From Clostridium homopropionicum DSM 5847 (GTDB taxonomy: Bacteria > Bacillota > Clostridia > Clostridiales > Clostridiaceae): a DNA stretch of 64,000 nt. The stretch spans positions 153,763-217,762 of the forward strand of contig NZ_LHUR01000005.1 of NCBI RefSeq assembly GCF_001263795.1, written 5' to 3'. Positions 46,332 through 54,615 of the stretch are shown piece by piece (positions within the stretch are counted from its first letter, which is position 1; the number at the start of each line of letters is the position of its first letter). Below the pieces are notes generated by a model. It was not told the DNA's origin. It did no database searches and was given only the letters and a program-made list of their open reading frames with translations. The position numbers and the translations under genes were made by a program.

Positions 46332-47075
46332 ATGGTTGTTTATATTTATGATGGAAGCTTTGAAGGATTACTTACTTCTATTTATGATGCTTATTACTCT
46401 AAAGAAAAGCCAGAGGAAATTATAAAAAATGAAGAGTATGTTCCTTCACTTATCTCTAATCCAATATGTATTTCTAATGATAATATAAAAGCTTCAAAGG
46501 TTTCAAAGGCAATACAGGAGAAAATTTCACTAACTTCTCTTAAATATATATATTACGCCTACCTCTCTGATGCTAAAGGTAACGGAACCCTAATTTACCA
46601 CTATGTAAAACTCGGTTTTAAATTAGGAAAGAATTTGGATTTACATTTAACGGAAAATTCCGTACTAAAAATTCATCAGTTAGTGAAAAAAGTTACATTT
46701 GAATATCATAGATTTTTAGGCTTTGTCAGATTTAAAAAGATTAAAAATAGATTTCTTTATGCACCAATAGAACCAGACCATAATATTCTATCTCTTATTA
46801 CAGAACACTTTATTCAGCGTCTTTCTAATGAATACTTTATTATCCATGATTTAAAAAGAAATATTGCAGCTATTTACAATAAAAACCAATGGGTTATTTA
46901 TAACCTCACTAAGGAAGAAAGTGAAAATTTAATTCAATGTCAAGAGGAAATATTTTATGAAGGCTTGTGGAAGGACTATTTTGAAGCTATAGCTATTAAT
47001 GATAGGCTAAATCCAAAGCTTCAGAAGAAAATGATGCCAAAACGTTATTGGAAGCACCTCACAGAAATTAGGTAA
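46332..47075 (+). CDS. TIGR03915/DUF4130 family protein, partner of the radical SAM enzyme
   Basis: The 247-residue protein starts with YIYDGSFEGLLTSIYDAYY and contains RFLGFVRFK and IEPDHNILSLITEHFIQRL and a late MPKRYWKHLTE, marks of the TIGR03915 (DUF4130) family. Always found with the radical SAM partner, it is thought to act in DNA repair; the role is inferred from linkage. AGGAGG overlaps the end of the preceding gene, so both are translated from one mRNA. Confidence 0.9.
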   Translation: MVVYIYDGSFEGLLTSIYDAYYSKEKPEEIIKNEEYVPSLISNPICISNDNIKASKVSKAIQEKISLTSLKYIYYAYLSDAKGNGTLIYHYVKLGFKLGKNLDLHLTENSVLKIHQLVKKVTFEYHRFLGFVRFKKIKNRFLYAPIEPDHNILSLITEHFIQRLSNEYFIIHDLKRNIAAIYNKNQWVIYNLTKEESENLIQCQEEIFYEGLWKDYFEAIAINDRLNPKLQKKMMPKRYWKHLTEIR

Positions 47076-47095
47076 AAAATAAATTTTTTATTATC

Positions 47096-47124
47096 TTAAC
47101 AAAGTTAGACAAATATTGTATAAT
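47096..47124 (+). promoter_or_regulatory. Promoter of the soluble chemoreceptor gene
   Basis: TTAACA, 17-base spacer, TATAAT lie just after the DUF4130 stop and about 49 bases before the chemoreceptor start, suggesting separate transcription. Confidence 0.6.
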
Positions 47125-47172
47125 TATTCCTATGATAACATTTACACAATATTTTGTATTGGAGGAATTTTA

Positions 47173-48006
47173 ATGTCCGATAATGATAGCATAATTTTAG
47201 AGAATATCTGCCAAGCACTTCCACTGTTAAATGCAATAACAAGAGATGATATGTCCTTTACAGTAACTAACCTTGAAAAATACATAGCTTACGCTCCAGC
47301 AAATAGCTTTAACTTAGATATAAATGTTGGAGAGTCCTTCAATAGTTCAAAGGCAATAAAAAACTGCATTTCTTCTGGAAAACTTATAATTCAAAATGCG
47401 CGTGATAGAGCCTCTGGAGTAGAAATTAAGGTTTTTTCAAATCCCATTAAAAATTCTCAAGGAAAGATCATCGGCAGCATAAACTCCGCAGTTAACTTAA
47501 ATGAAAGCTACCAATTAATGAACGGAATTAATGAACTTTCTAATTCAACTAAGCAAGCAAATGAAAGTATTGAACAAGTTGCTGCAAGTGCTACTATTTT
47601 AGCAAAATCGGGTCAAACTGCTACTGAAAAGGTTCAGGATACATTAAAAAAAGCAGCCCAAACTGATGAAGCTCTAGAACTAATCAAAAATATAGCAACA
47701 CAGATTAATCTTCTCGGTCTAAATGCTGCTATCGAAGCTGCTAGAGCCGGTGATCAAGGTAGAGGTTTTGGTGTTGTTGCCAGTGAAATACGTAAACTAG
47801 CTAATCAAAGTCAAGAATCAGTAACAAAAATCAAAAAAATACTTGAGGATATTAATACCTCAGTTAATCAGATAAGTGCAGATATAGATAGCGTTGCATC
47901 CATTAGTCAAGAACAGGCTGCATCAACAGAAGAAATGGCTTCTGCTTTGGAAAACATCCACAATGCTACCTTGCAGTTAGAAATTTTTTCAAAAAAATTT
48001 ACTTAA
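47173..48006 (+). CDS. Soluble methyl-accepting chemotaxis-type protein
   Basis: The 277-residue protein has an N-terminal sensor domain (about 1-115) and a short MCP signalling hairpin with [20 protein letters not shown], without any membrane helix or HAMP. It is a paralogue of the gene at 19695-20540 with the same architecture. ATG 47173 follows GGAGG; an in-frame extension up to 47116 overlaps the promoter. Confidence 0.88.
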   Translation: MSDNDSIILENICQALPLLNAITRDDMSFTVTNLEKYIAYAPANSFNLDINVGESFNSSKAIKNCISSGKLIIQNARDRASGVEIKVFSNPIKNSQGKIIGSINSAVNLNESYQLMNGINELSNSTKQANESIEQVAASATILAKSGQTATEKVQDTLKKAAQTDEALELIKNIATQINLLGLNAAIEAARAGDQGRGFGVVASEIRKLANQSQESVTKIKKILEDINTSVNQISADIDSVASISQEQAASTEEMASALENIHNATLQLEIFSKKFT

Positions 48007-48013
48007 CAAAAAT

Positions 48014-48047
48014 AAAGGTGATATTTAGATTTTCTAACATCACCTTT
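48014..48047. terminator. Bidirectional terminator
   Basis: AAAGGTGAT and ATCACCTTT, with an inner TTAGA/TCTAA stem, sit 7 bases after the chemoreceptor stop and 7 before the convergent patatin gene stop. Confidence 0.75.
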
Positions 48048-48053
48048 TAATTT

Positions 48054-48977
48054 TTATCTATAATCATTTTTATATTTTTGGAAGTTCCAATTCCCGAGAA
48101 ATTTCTCAGCACTTTTATATCCTGCTTCAAATAATTGAAGTGCTTTTTCTTTTTTTAAGCTAAAATCTGTAGTTTCTACACCTAATGTCGGAATACTAAT
48201 AGTTCTTACCCAATCCTTATCCTTAACATAAATTTCTTCATTTTTATTTAGCATAGCACTAATTATATCTAAAGAATAAGAAACAATATCTGTTCTCTTT
48301 CTAGATGTGTAACTTTTATTTTCATCTACAAGCTTCATTCCAAAGGTTGGCCACCTGGGAGTTCCTTGTACATCAAATATCCATATGGGATAATTGCTTA
48401 AGATTCCTCCATCTACCACATAACTTATTTCATCATTATATTTTATCTTTACTGGTTTAAAAAAGAATGGAATGCTAATACTCATCCTTACAGCCTTAGA
48501 AATTTCAAATTCCATTGGATCGATATCATACTTAACTAGATCGTCTGGAAGTATAAGCATATCTCCCTTTGTAATATCTGATGCAATTATCTTCAGTGGT
48601 GACTTACCATTTACGCTAATATGCTTGAATTTCACTTTTCCCTTCTTTATCAATAGCTGTTTAAGATATTCTTCAATAGGATCTCCAGAATAAATTCCTT
48701 TATCTTTTAATAATCTAATTATATTTTCTGGAATATATATGGGCATAAAATCTTTAAATTTTTTCTTATCTAAAAAAACTTCATAATCCATATTTAATAT
48801 AATTTTGCTTAATTCATTCCCCTTATACCCTGCTGCTAAAAGTGCAGCTATCATTGCACCAGCAGAAGAGCCAGCATAGTTTTGAATTTCATATCCCCTA
48901 TCTTCAAGGCAGCATACAGCACCCAATAGCCCAATTCCTTTTACTCCCCCACCTTCAAATACAGCATCTATCTTCAC
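48054..48977 (-). CDS. Patatin-like phospholipase
   Basis: The 307-residue protein has the oxyanion loop VFEGGGVKGIGLLGA, the nucleophile elbow GSSAGAM, and the DGG motif (VVDGGILSNYP). It belongs to the bacterial patatin-like acyl hydrolase family (RssA-like). GTG 48977 is chosen as start because GGGAGG lies 7 bases upstream; the frame extends to 49061 over a palindrome (49034-49046) and is not conserved. Substrate unknown. Confidence 0.88.
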   Translation of the reverse strand: MKIDAVFEGGGVKGIGLLGAVCCLEDRGYEIQNYAGSSAGAMIAALLAAGYKGNELSKIILNMDYEVFLDKKKFKDFMPIYIPENIIRLLKDKGIYSGDPIEEYLKQLLIKKGKVKFKHISVNGKSPLKIIASDITKGDMLILPDDLVKYDIDPMEFEISKAVRMSISIPFFFKPVKIKYNDEISYVVDGGILSNYPIWIFDVQGTPRWPTFGMKLVDENKSYTSRKRTDIVSYSLDIISAMLNKNEEIYVKDKDWVRTISIPTLGVETTDFSLKKEKALQLFEAGYKSAEKFLGNWNFQKYKNDYR

Positions 48978-49033
48978 CCTATTTCCTCCCTCACAATTAC
49001 TATTTTCGACCGTGTCACTTTTCTCCTTTCTCC

Positions 49034-49046
49034 GGTGCCTGGCACC
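49034..49046. repeat. GGTGCCTGGCACC palindrome
   Basis: A 13-bp palindrome of a type seen repeatedly in Firmicute genomes lies upstream of the patatin gene. Only this copy is visible in the window. Function unknown. Confidence 0.4.
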
Positions 49047-49086
49047 ATATACATTATACACATTATAAAATAATATATTATTTCTA

Positions 49087-49115
49087 TTGACTTTTAAGAA
49101 TTATAAAAATATAAT
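49087..49115 (+). promoter_or_regulatory. Promoter of the thiamine operon
   Basis: TTGACT, a 17-base spacer and TATAAT, ending about 25 bases before the TPP aptamer. Confidence 0.7.
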
Positions 49116-49139
49116 TTAGTAAAAGAAAATATGTGAATT

Positions 49140-49222
49140 ATTGCAGGGGTGCCTTTAGGCTGAGAAGAAGAAATTCTAACCCTTAGAACCTGAACCTAGA
49201 TTATACTAGCGTAGGAAGCAAT
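49140..49222 (+). promoter_or_regulatory. TPP riboswitch (THI element)
   Basis: The ATTGC/GCAAT closing stem, AGGGGTGCC, GGCTGAGA and the ACCCTTAGAACCTGAACCTAG core match the TPP aptamer. A terminator hairpin follows at 49246-49273, so thiamine pyrophosphate would stop transcription of thiD-thiM-thiE. Confidence 0.95.
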
Positions 49223-49245
49223 GAAGAAGTTTATATGCTTTATAT

Positions 49246-49278
49246 AGCTCCTTTTGCTTTGTGCAAAGGAGCTTTTAA
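49246..49278 (+). terminator. TPP riboswitch terminator
   Basis: AGCTCCTTTTGC pairs with GCAAAGGAGCT (one extra T on the left), then TTTT. It lies between the TPP aptamer and thiD as expected for attenuation. Confidence 0.8.
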
Positions 49279-49361
49279 TTTATTTAAAAGCTTCGTTTCT
49301 AAGCATTCATGCAATAATATCTGTATGAATGTTTTTTATTTTCTAATGAAAGGATGGTTCT

Positions 49362-50165
49362 ATGAAAAAAGTGCTTACTATTGCAGGCTCTGATAGCTGT
49401 GGAGGGGCAGGTATTCAAGCTGATTTGAAGACCATCAGTGCCCTTGGAGCGTACGGAATGAGTGTAATATGTGCAGTAACAGCTCAAAATACTTTAGGTG
49501 TAACAGCGGTTCAAGAAATTTCTAAAGAGATTGTTGAAGCACAAATAAGAGCTATTTTCGATGATATTTCAGTAGATTCCGTAAAAATAGGTATGGTTTC
49601 TAACTCAGAAATAATCAAAACAATAAAAGCTCTTTTAGTAGAGTATGAAGTTACAAATATTATTTTAGATCCTGTTATGATATCGAAAAGCGGCTACTAC
49701 CTTTTAAGACCTGAAGCCATAGATGCTCTAAAGGATTTAATTGGAATAGCTCATATTGTAACTCCAAATATTCCTGAAGCTGAAGAACTTACAGGAATGA
49801 AAATTTCCTGTGAACAAGATATGAAAAATGCTGCTATAAAAATTGCTGAACTTGGTGCAAAAAATGTTTTGATAAAAGGAGGCCATTGCCCAACTAATTC
49901 AACAGATATTCTTTACTATAATGGTGAATCTATTAGTTTTGAAAGTAAAAGAATTGAAACTATAAATACTCATGGCACAGGTTGTACTCTCTCCTCTGCA
50001 ATTGCAACCTATATTGCAAAAGGATATTCCACTGCGCATTCAGTTAAACTGGGAAAAGAGTATATTAATACGACTATTGAAAATTCATTTTCTATAGGTC
50101 ACGGTGTTGGTCCAGTAGGACATTTTATAAATTTATACAAAAAGGCTGGTGTAAAATATGATTAA
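49362..50165 (+). CDS. thiD: Hydroxymethylpyrimidine/phosphomethylpyrimidine kinase
   Basis: The 267-residue ribokinase-fold enzyme phosphorylates HMP and HMP-phosphate to give HMP-PP for thiamine synthesis. It has TIAGSDSCGGAGIQADLKT at the N terminus, LDPVMISKSG and the GTGCTLSSAIA anion-hole motif. It is the first gene of a three-gene salvage operon and overlaps thiM by 8 bases. Confidence 0.96.
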   Translation: MKKVLTIAGSDSCGGAGIQADLKTISALGAYGMSVICAVTAQNTLGVTAVQEISKEIVEAQIRAIFDDISVDSVKIGMVSNSEIIKTIKALLVEYEVTNIILDPVMISKSGYYLLRPEAIDALKDLIGIAHIVTPNIPEAEELTGMKISCEQDMKNAAIKIAELGAKNVLIKGGHCPTNSTDILYYNGESISFESKRIETINTHGTGCTLSSAIATYIAKGYSTAHSVKLGKEYINTTIENSFSIGHGVGPVGHFINLYKKAGVKYD

Positions 50166-50955
50166 TGATGTTTCTAAAATAATAACTAATGTAAGAACAA
50201 CTACTCCACTAATTCATGCTATTACAAATTATGTTACCATTAATGACTGTGCAAACATACTTCTTTCCTATGGTGCCTCTCCTGCTATGGCTGAAGCTTA
50301 TGATGAAACCTATGATTTTGCATCTATTTCTTCTGCCCTATACATAAACATAGGCACCCTTACAAAAGAACAGGAACAAGCTATCATAATGGCTGTCATA
50401 TCAGCAAAAAACTATAACGTTCCTGTAGTACTAGATCCTGTTGCCTGTGGTGCTATAAAGAGAAAAATGGATGTTATAAACAGAATTTTCCAATTAGGTA
50501 AGGTGGATATTATAAAAGGCAACCTAGGAGAAATTAAATATCTTGCAGGCTACGAGTCTAAATCAAGAGGAGTTGACTCCATTGATGATGGTAATAATTC
50601 TGTAGAAGCTTGTGAAAGTCTTGCTTTAAAATATAACTGCACTGTTATTGCTACTGGAGCAGAAGATATAGTTACTGATGGAAAAAGGACAGCAATAATT
50701 AAAAATGGAACAAAGCTTTTAACTCTTATAACTGGTGCTGGATGTATGGTTGGAGCTTTAACCGCTGCGACTGCAGCAGCTGAGAAAGATAAATTTATTG
50801 CAGGAATAGCTTCCGTTCTTGCGATGAATTTAGCCGGAGAACATGCTGAAAAACTTACAAAAGCCCCTGGAAGCTTTAGAGTTAAGCTTATTGACGAAAT
50901 ATATAACCTAAAAGAAGAAGATTTCCTAAAGGAAGGTAAAGTAACATGGTTGTAG
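50158..50955 (+). CDS. thiM: Hydroxyethylthiazole kinase
   Basis: The 265-residue kinase phosphorylates hydroxyethylthiazole. Motifs include [28 protein letters not shown] and [12 protein letters not shown] (the cysteine-bearing catalytic loop). It overlaps both neighbours. With thiD and thiE it forms a salvage route that bypasses ThiC and ThiG, which are absent here. Confidence 0.96.
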   Translation: MINDVSKIITNVRTTTPLIHAITNYVTINDCANILLSYGASPAMAEAYDETYDFASISSALYINIGTLTKEQEQAIIMAVISAKNYNVPVVLDPVACGAIKRKMDVINRIFQLGKVDIIKGNLGEIKYLAGYESKSRGVDSIDDGNNSVEACESLALKYNCTVIATGAEDIVTDGKRTAIIKNGTKLLTLITGAGCMVGALTAATAAAEKDKFIAGIASVLAMNLAGEHAEKLTKAPGSFRVKLIDEIYNLKEEDFLKEGKVTWL

Positions 50956-51578
50956 ATTATAGTTTATATTTAATTACTGATAGAAGCTTTTTAAATGGAA
51001 GATCTCTTGCTAATTGTGTAAGAGAAGCAATAGAAGGAGGCGTAACTTTAATACAGGTTAGAGAAAAAGATATATCCACAAGAGAATTTTTTAAAGTTGC
51101 TAAAGAGGTTAAAGAAGTCACAACTAAATATAATATTCCATTGATAATTAACGATAGAATAGACATCGCTCTTGCAATTGATGCTGATGGAATACATCTT
51201 GGACAAAGTGATATGCCCATTGAAATTGCTAGAAAGATTCTTGGGAAGGATAAGATTATAGGTATTTCTGCTGGCAGCATATCTGAAGCTCTAGAAGCAG
51301 AAAAGAACGGTGCCGATTACTTAGGCATTGGTACTGTTTTCTTCACTGGAACTAAAAAAGATATAGAAGAGCCTATTGGAATTGAAGGTCTTAAAGAGAT
51401 TGTAAATAAAATTAAAATACCTTCTGTAGCTATTGGTGGAATTAATAAAAACAATTGTGAAGAGGTTATGAAAGCCGGGGTTAATGGTATTTCATTAATA
51501 TCTGCTATTTTAGCAAATGACAATATTGAAAATTCTTCTAGAAATTTAAGAAATGTTATTAACAATTATACAAAATAA
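50946..51578 (+). CDS. thiE: Thiamine phosphate synthase
   Basis: The 210-residue TIM-barrel enzyme joins HMP-PP and thiazole phosphate. It shows [40 protein letters not shown], and the phosphate loop [13 protein letters not shown] and [11 protein letters not shown]. It overlaps thiM by 10 bases and ends the operon. Confidence 0.96.
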   Translation: MVVDYSLYLITDRSFLNGRSLANCVREAIEGGVTLIQVREKDISTREFFKVAKEVKEVTTKYNIPLIINDRIDIALAIDADGIHLGQSDMPIEIARKILGKDKIIGISAGSISEALEAEKNGADYLGIGTVFFTGTKKDIEEPIGIEGLKEIVNKIKIPSVAIGGINKNNCEEVMKAGVNGISLISAILANDNIENSSRNLRNVINNYTK

Positions 51579-51618
51579 TTATTGATTTCAATATTTTAAT
51601 AATTTTAGTAAAAGTCTA

Positions 51619-51647
51619 TTGACTTTTCCATTAAATAACTATATACT
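51619..51647 (+). promoter_or_regulatory. Strong promoter for the short-ORF locus
   Basis: TTGACT, a 17-base spacer and TATACT lie after thiE. A start point near 51654 would put the first short ORF's Shine-Dalgarno about 22 bases downstream. Confidence 0.65.
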
Positions 51648-51690
51648 AATAAAGGAAAATAAATGAAAATATTTTAAAGGAGGTAGAGTT

Positions 51691-51771
51691 ATGTTTATGT
51701 TAGTTAATGCATACAGTTTAAAAACTTCATATAATAAATGTGTTTTTAGCTCTACCATAAAGAATATTTAA
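51691..51771 (+). CDS. Candidate 26-residue peptide
   Basis: This short ORF has an excellent AAAGGAGG 8 bases before its ATG and a strong promoter upstream. The peptide begins MFMLVNAYSLKTSYNKC and has a single cysteine. The bases 51682-51688 (GGTAGAG, overlapping the Shine-Dalgarno) can pair with CTCTACC at 51750-51756 near the ORF's end, which could hide the start. It may be a secreted or regulatory peptide or only a leader. I recognise no family. Confidence 0.4.
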   Translation: MFMLVNAYSLKTSYNKCVFSSTIKNI

Positions 51772-51814
51772 TTAATCTATTAGAATTTTTAATTATTTAT
51801 TGATGTTTAAAATG

Positions 51815-51838
51815 GCCATGGGTTAAAACACCCATGGC
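51815..51838 (+). terminator. First tandem terminator of the short-ORF locus
   Basis: GCCATGGGT and ACCCATGGC form a 9-bp stem around TAAAAC-type loop, followed by TTTATATATTTT. Confidence 0.7.
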
Positions 51839-51870
51839 TTTATATATTTTAAATTAAATTACTCTGTTTT

Positions 51871-51898
51871 AAAGCTGTGGAAATCCACAGCTTTTTAT
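51871..51898 (+). terminator. Second tandem terminator of the short-ORF locus
   Basis: AAAGCTGTGG and CCACAGCTTT form a 10-bp stem with an AAAT loop and a T tail, 33 bases after the first. Confidence 0.75.
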
Positions 51899-51938
51899 TA
51901 AATTTTGTATTAAATATCAAAGAAAGGAGAAAGTGGAA

Positions 51939-52043
51939 ATGATAGTAAAAACAAATGACTTAACTTTATTAACAAAACAATCAGTATTAGGAGGTAATAT
52001 GCATGTTAAAGCCCGGAGTAAATTCTCATCCATTAGGGTCTAA
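51939..52043 (+). CDS. Candidate 34-residue peptide overlapping the next gene
   Basis: The ATG follows AAAGGAGAAAGTGGAA, a fair Shine-Dalgarno. The peptide starts MIVKTNDLTLLTKQSVLGG and continues NMHVKARSKF; the Gly-Gly resembles a leader cleavage site. However, those Gly codons are the GGAGGT that acts as Shine-Dalgarno for the next ORF at 52003, which lies in another frame and overlaps by 41 bases. It may be a translational-coupling leader rather than a functional peptide. Confidence 0.3.
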   Translation: MIVKTNDLTLLTKQSVLGGNMHVKARSKFSSIRV

Positions 52044-52245
52044 TTTAGAGCTTTTTAAAACAAATAATAAGATACATGAAATAAATGACTACTGTAAATC
52101 TGAAAGAATAAATCTTGCTCATTATATTTATCTTTTAGATGCTCATAAAGAAACTTCTAAAATAAAAAATAAAAATATTCTTTTACCTATAAGCAGTTTA
52201 GTACTTATTTCGTTATTTATCAGTTTTTTATATATTATAAATTAA
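52003..52245 (+). CDS. Small tail-anchored membrane protein, unknown
   Basis: The 80-residue protein has a polar N-terminal ~55 residues and one C-terminal membrane helix (LLPISSLVLISLFISFLYII, residues 60-79). AGGAGG lies 9 bases before the ATG. No family is recognised. It follows the short peptide ORFs and ends in a 16-bp perfect terminator. Confidence 0.6.
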   Translation: MLKPGVNSHPLGSNLELFKTNNKIHEINDYCKSERINLAHYIYLLDAHKETSKIKNKNILLPISSLVLISLFISFLYIIN

Positions 52246-52249
52246 TATT

Positions 52250-52291
52250 AAAGGATTGTTTTGCCATAATGGCAAAACAATCCTTTTTCTT
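52250..52291 (+). terminator. Strong terminator, 16-bp perfect stem
   Basis: AAAGGATTGTTTTGCC and GGCAAAACAATCCTTT pair perfectly around ATAAT, followed by TTCT. It ends the short-ORF locus. Confidence 0.85.
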
Positions 52292-52469
52292 TCATACAAC
52301 TTCCCATTAGTAACAATTGTTTTCATTTTATTAAAATCTTATTTTATTTACTCATCTAAGATTATCTGTTAAAATTAATATTATGATAAATATCTACTTT
52401 AAATTACAATATTTATCGACATACAAATCTGATTTTTCTAATAAATAATAAATGAGAGTAGGTAAAATA

Positions 52470-53264
52470 ATGAACAATAAAAGTAAATTTTCAAATAAAT
52501 TTAGTAACTTGGAAAGCATGGAAGATACTCAAAAATATATAAAAGAAATGCACGAAATGTCTGATAGAAATGCTAGGATAACAAATATAACTTTCGCTGC
52601 TGTTGGAATACCACTTTTAATAATTTTTACTCTGACAATTATACAAATGTTCTCTTTTACTATTAATTTAGCAAAAGGTAGTATTGATGATTCAAAACCT
52701 GAAATTGTTTCAACTTCGGGAAATACTTCAAATGACACCTCTGCAAAAGATAGCAATGCCAACACAGGTAATACTTCTAATACTCAAGGTACTGTACAAG
52801 TTACCTCTGAAAAATTAAATTCAAAATTATATACATATTTGACAGATTCAAAAAATAGAACATCATCTCTTAATAAGGCTACATCTTTAAACAAAGGAAA
52901 TAGTAAAGGTCTTGCAACAACATTTATAGCACAAATCTTAAGAGATAATGGATACACTATTAGTGATAAGATAATAAACACAGATTCCCTTGTAAAGCAA
53001 CTTGAAAAGGATGGCTGGGAAAAAATTACCGATTACAATAAGCTAGAACCAGGAGATGTGTGCTTTACAGTTAAATCAACTTCTGGCGCTCCTTCTCATA
53101 CCTATATATTTATGGGTTGGGTACAAGCAGGTAAAACTGATAATGGATATATTGTAGATAGTCAAGTTTCTGAATATAAGGACACCTACCATCAAAGAAA
53201 TATATCCGTTTCAACACCTAAAAAAGATAAATTTGATTTCTTTATGAGAAAAAAAATAGACTAG
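52470..53264 (+). CDS. Anchored extracytoplasmic protein with peptidase-like C-terminal domain
   Basis: The ~264-residue protein has a polar N-terminal tail, one membrane helix (about 39-62, FAAVGIPLLIIFTLTIIQMF), a low-complexity Ser/Asn/Thr linker (about 75-110) and a C-terminal domain (about 115-260). The motif DYNKLEPGDVCFTV, then SHTYIFMG and IVDSQ, resembles the LxPGDVxF...H pattern of NlpC/P60-CHAP type cell-wall amidases, but an obvious catalytic Cys-His pair at the N side is not clear. ATG 52470 is preferred (AGGT upstream) to ATG 52452. A wall-associated role is inferred. Confidence 0.65.
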   Translation: MNNKSKFSNKFSNLESMEDTQKYIKEMHEMSDRNARITNITFAAVGIPLLIIFTLTIIQMFSFTINLAKGSIDDSKPEIVSTSGNTSNDTSAKDSNANTGNTSNTQGTVQVTSEKLNSKLYTYLTDSKNRTSSLNKATSLNKGNSKGLATTFIAQILRDNGYTISDKIINTDSLVKQLEKDGWEKITDYNKLEPGDVCFTVKSTSGAPSHTYIFMGWVQAGKTDNGYIVDSQVSEYKDTYHQRNISVSTPKKDKFDFFMRKKID

Positions 53265-53276
53265 ATTACTTCTAGT

Positions 53277-53311
53277 CAGGCTGTTGGTAAATTATGTTTA
53301 TCAACAGCCTG
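53277..53311 (+). terminator. Terminator of the anchored protein gene
   Basis: CAGGCTGTTGGTAA pairs with TTATCAACAGCCTG (one mismatch). The stem is close in sequence to the motAB terminator at 17913-17947. Confidence 0.75.
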
Positions 53312-53345
53312 AAATAAGGTCATGAAAGGTTCATGACCTTATTTC
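53311..53345 (-). terminator. Terminator for the 66-residue protein gene
   Basis: GAAATAAGGTCATGA and TCATGACCTTATTTC form a perfect 15-bp stem just past the minus-strand gene stop at 53347, and share one base with the preceding hairpin. Confidence 0.7.
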
Positions 53346-53346
53346 A

Positions 53347-53547
53347 TTATAACCATCTGAATTGTATCCCGTCTAAATCTTCTTCTCTTACAACAACTCC
53401 ATTTACACTACTTTCAATTTCCGATTTTTGTTTTATTACTCCTTCATTGATGACTTTATTTGATACTTCACCTTTTCTATAATCCAATGGATGTGCTGAA
53501 GGTATATCATTTAGTTTATTTTTATAAAAAATATTATTTTGTGACAT
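53347..53547 (-). CDS. Small conserved-looking hypothetical protein
   Basis: A 66-residue soluble protein (SQNNIFYKNKLNDIPSAHPL at the start; VVREEDLDGIQFRWL at the end) with AAGGAGG 7 bases before the ATG and its own terminator. It has no cysteine, membrane helix or recognised domain. Its good signals argue that it is real. Function unknown. Confidence 0.6.
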   Translation of the reverse strand: MSQNNIFYKNKLNDIPSAHPLDYRKGEVSNKVINEGVIKQKSEIESSVNGVVVREEDLDGIQFRWL

Positions 53548-53616
53548 ACTAAGCCTCCTTATTTTATTATTAACTTAAAGAGTAACATTAGTATTCACAT
53601 TTAAAATCATTATTAT

Positions 53617-54615
53617 TTATATATCCTTTTCATTTAGCCAATTTTCTATATCACTTATTATATTTTTATCATAAATCTCATTTAACATCTCTAGCTTTTG
53701 TAAAATTTCTAGCTTTTCAAATTTAATGCCCTGTATGGACTTTTCCATATCCTTTATCAGCTTATAGTCCATAGCATCAGAAAATATAGCAATGCTCATT
53801 ACTTCTCCGTCTCTTAAATTAAGGTTAATGTCTAAATCCCCCCAGGAGAACCTGTTATAAAAGCTTATCTGAAAGTTTGGAGTCTCTCCATATCTCCATT
53901 TCCAAGAGGAGTATTTATCATAAAGCTCTTTAAACTCAGAGGTATCACCAGACATAATAGCGTTTTCACTTATGCTGCTGTTATAAACCTCTTGAAAGCT
54001 AATTTCTAAAGCTTCACTAAGTTTTTTAATATCTATAGAAGTATTAATCTCCTTAAGGTTTATAACTCTTGCCTGAACTGATTTAATTCCTTTAGATTCC
54101 ATCTTCTCCTTGCTAACCTTAAGGTATTGGCAAAGCTTGCTAATATCAGAGTCTACTAAAAGAGTACCATGATGGTAGCATCTACCTTCATCAGAGTAGA
54201 AGGCATTTCCTGAAAATTTCTTTCCTTCCACTAGTATATCGTTTCTTCCTGAAAACTCAGCATTTATTCCTAGCTTTTTTACACCATTTATTATAACTTG
54301 AAGCTGCTTTTCTACATTGTATAAGCTTTCTTTCATAATAAATGTGAAGTTCATATTACCTAAATCGTGATAAACAGCACCTCCACCAGAAAGCCTCCTA
54401 GCAAGCTTCCCTTCATCCCTTTCAAGCTCAGTATATCTACATTCTCTCCAAGGATTTTGGTTTCTTCCAATTACAACTGTATTATCATTTTGCCATAGAT
54501 AAAATATTATCTCATTGTCTTCCGCCTTATTAAAAAGATGTTCTTCAAGAGCTAAATTGTACCAAGGATCATAACTTGTGGATTTTACAAGCTTTAGTGT
54601 ATAGTTATTCTGCAA
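53617..54615 (-). CDS. lplA: Lipoate--protein ligase
   Basis: The ~332-residue ligase adenylates lipoate and attaches it to lipoyl domains. It has the N-terminal KLVKSTSYDPWYNLALEE, the RRLSGGGAVYHDLGNMNFTF lipoyl-AMP motif, GRNDILVEGKKFSGNAFY, and the C-terminal accessory domain with the KWRYGETPNF signature. TTG 54615 is preferred (GGGGGAG 9 bases upstream); TTG 54636 lies within that region. It overlaps lpd by 11 bases, and the substrate may be the lipoyl domain fused to that enzyme. Confidence 0.93.
   Translation of the reverse strand: MQNNYTLKLVKSTSYDPWYNLALEEHLFNKAEDNEIIFYLWQNDNTVVIGRNQNPWRECRYTELERDEGKLARRLSGGGAVYHDLGNMNFTFIMKESLYNVEKQLQVIINGVKKLGINAEFSGRNDILVEGKKFSGNAFYSDEGRCYHHGTLLVDSDISKLCQYLKVSKEKMESKGIKSVQARVINLKEINTSIDIKKLSEALEISFQEVYNSSISENAIMSGDTSEFKELYDKYSSWKWRYGETPNFQISFYNRFSWGDLDINLNLRDGEVMSIAIFSDAMDYKLIKDMEKSIQGIKFEKLEILQKLEMLNEIYDKNIISDIENWLNEKDI

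Noticed and set aside
51939..52043. Bacteriocin-type double-glycine leader peptide
   Set aside because: Gly-Gly is explained by the next gene's Shine-Dalgarno and no transporter or modification enzyme is near; kept only as a low-confidence ORF.
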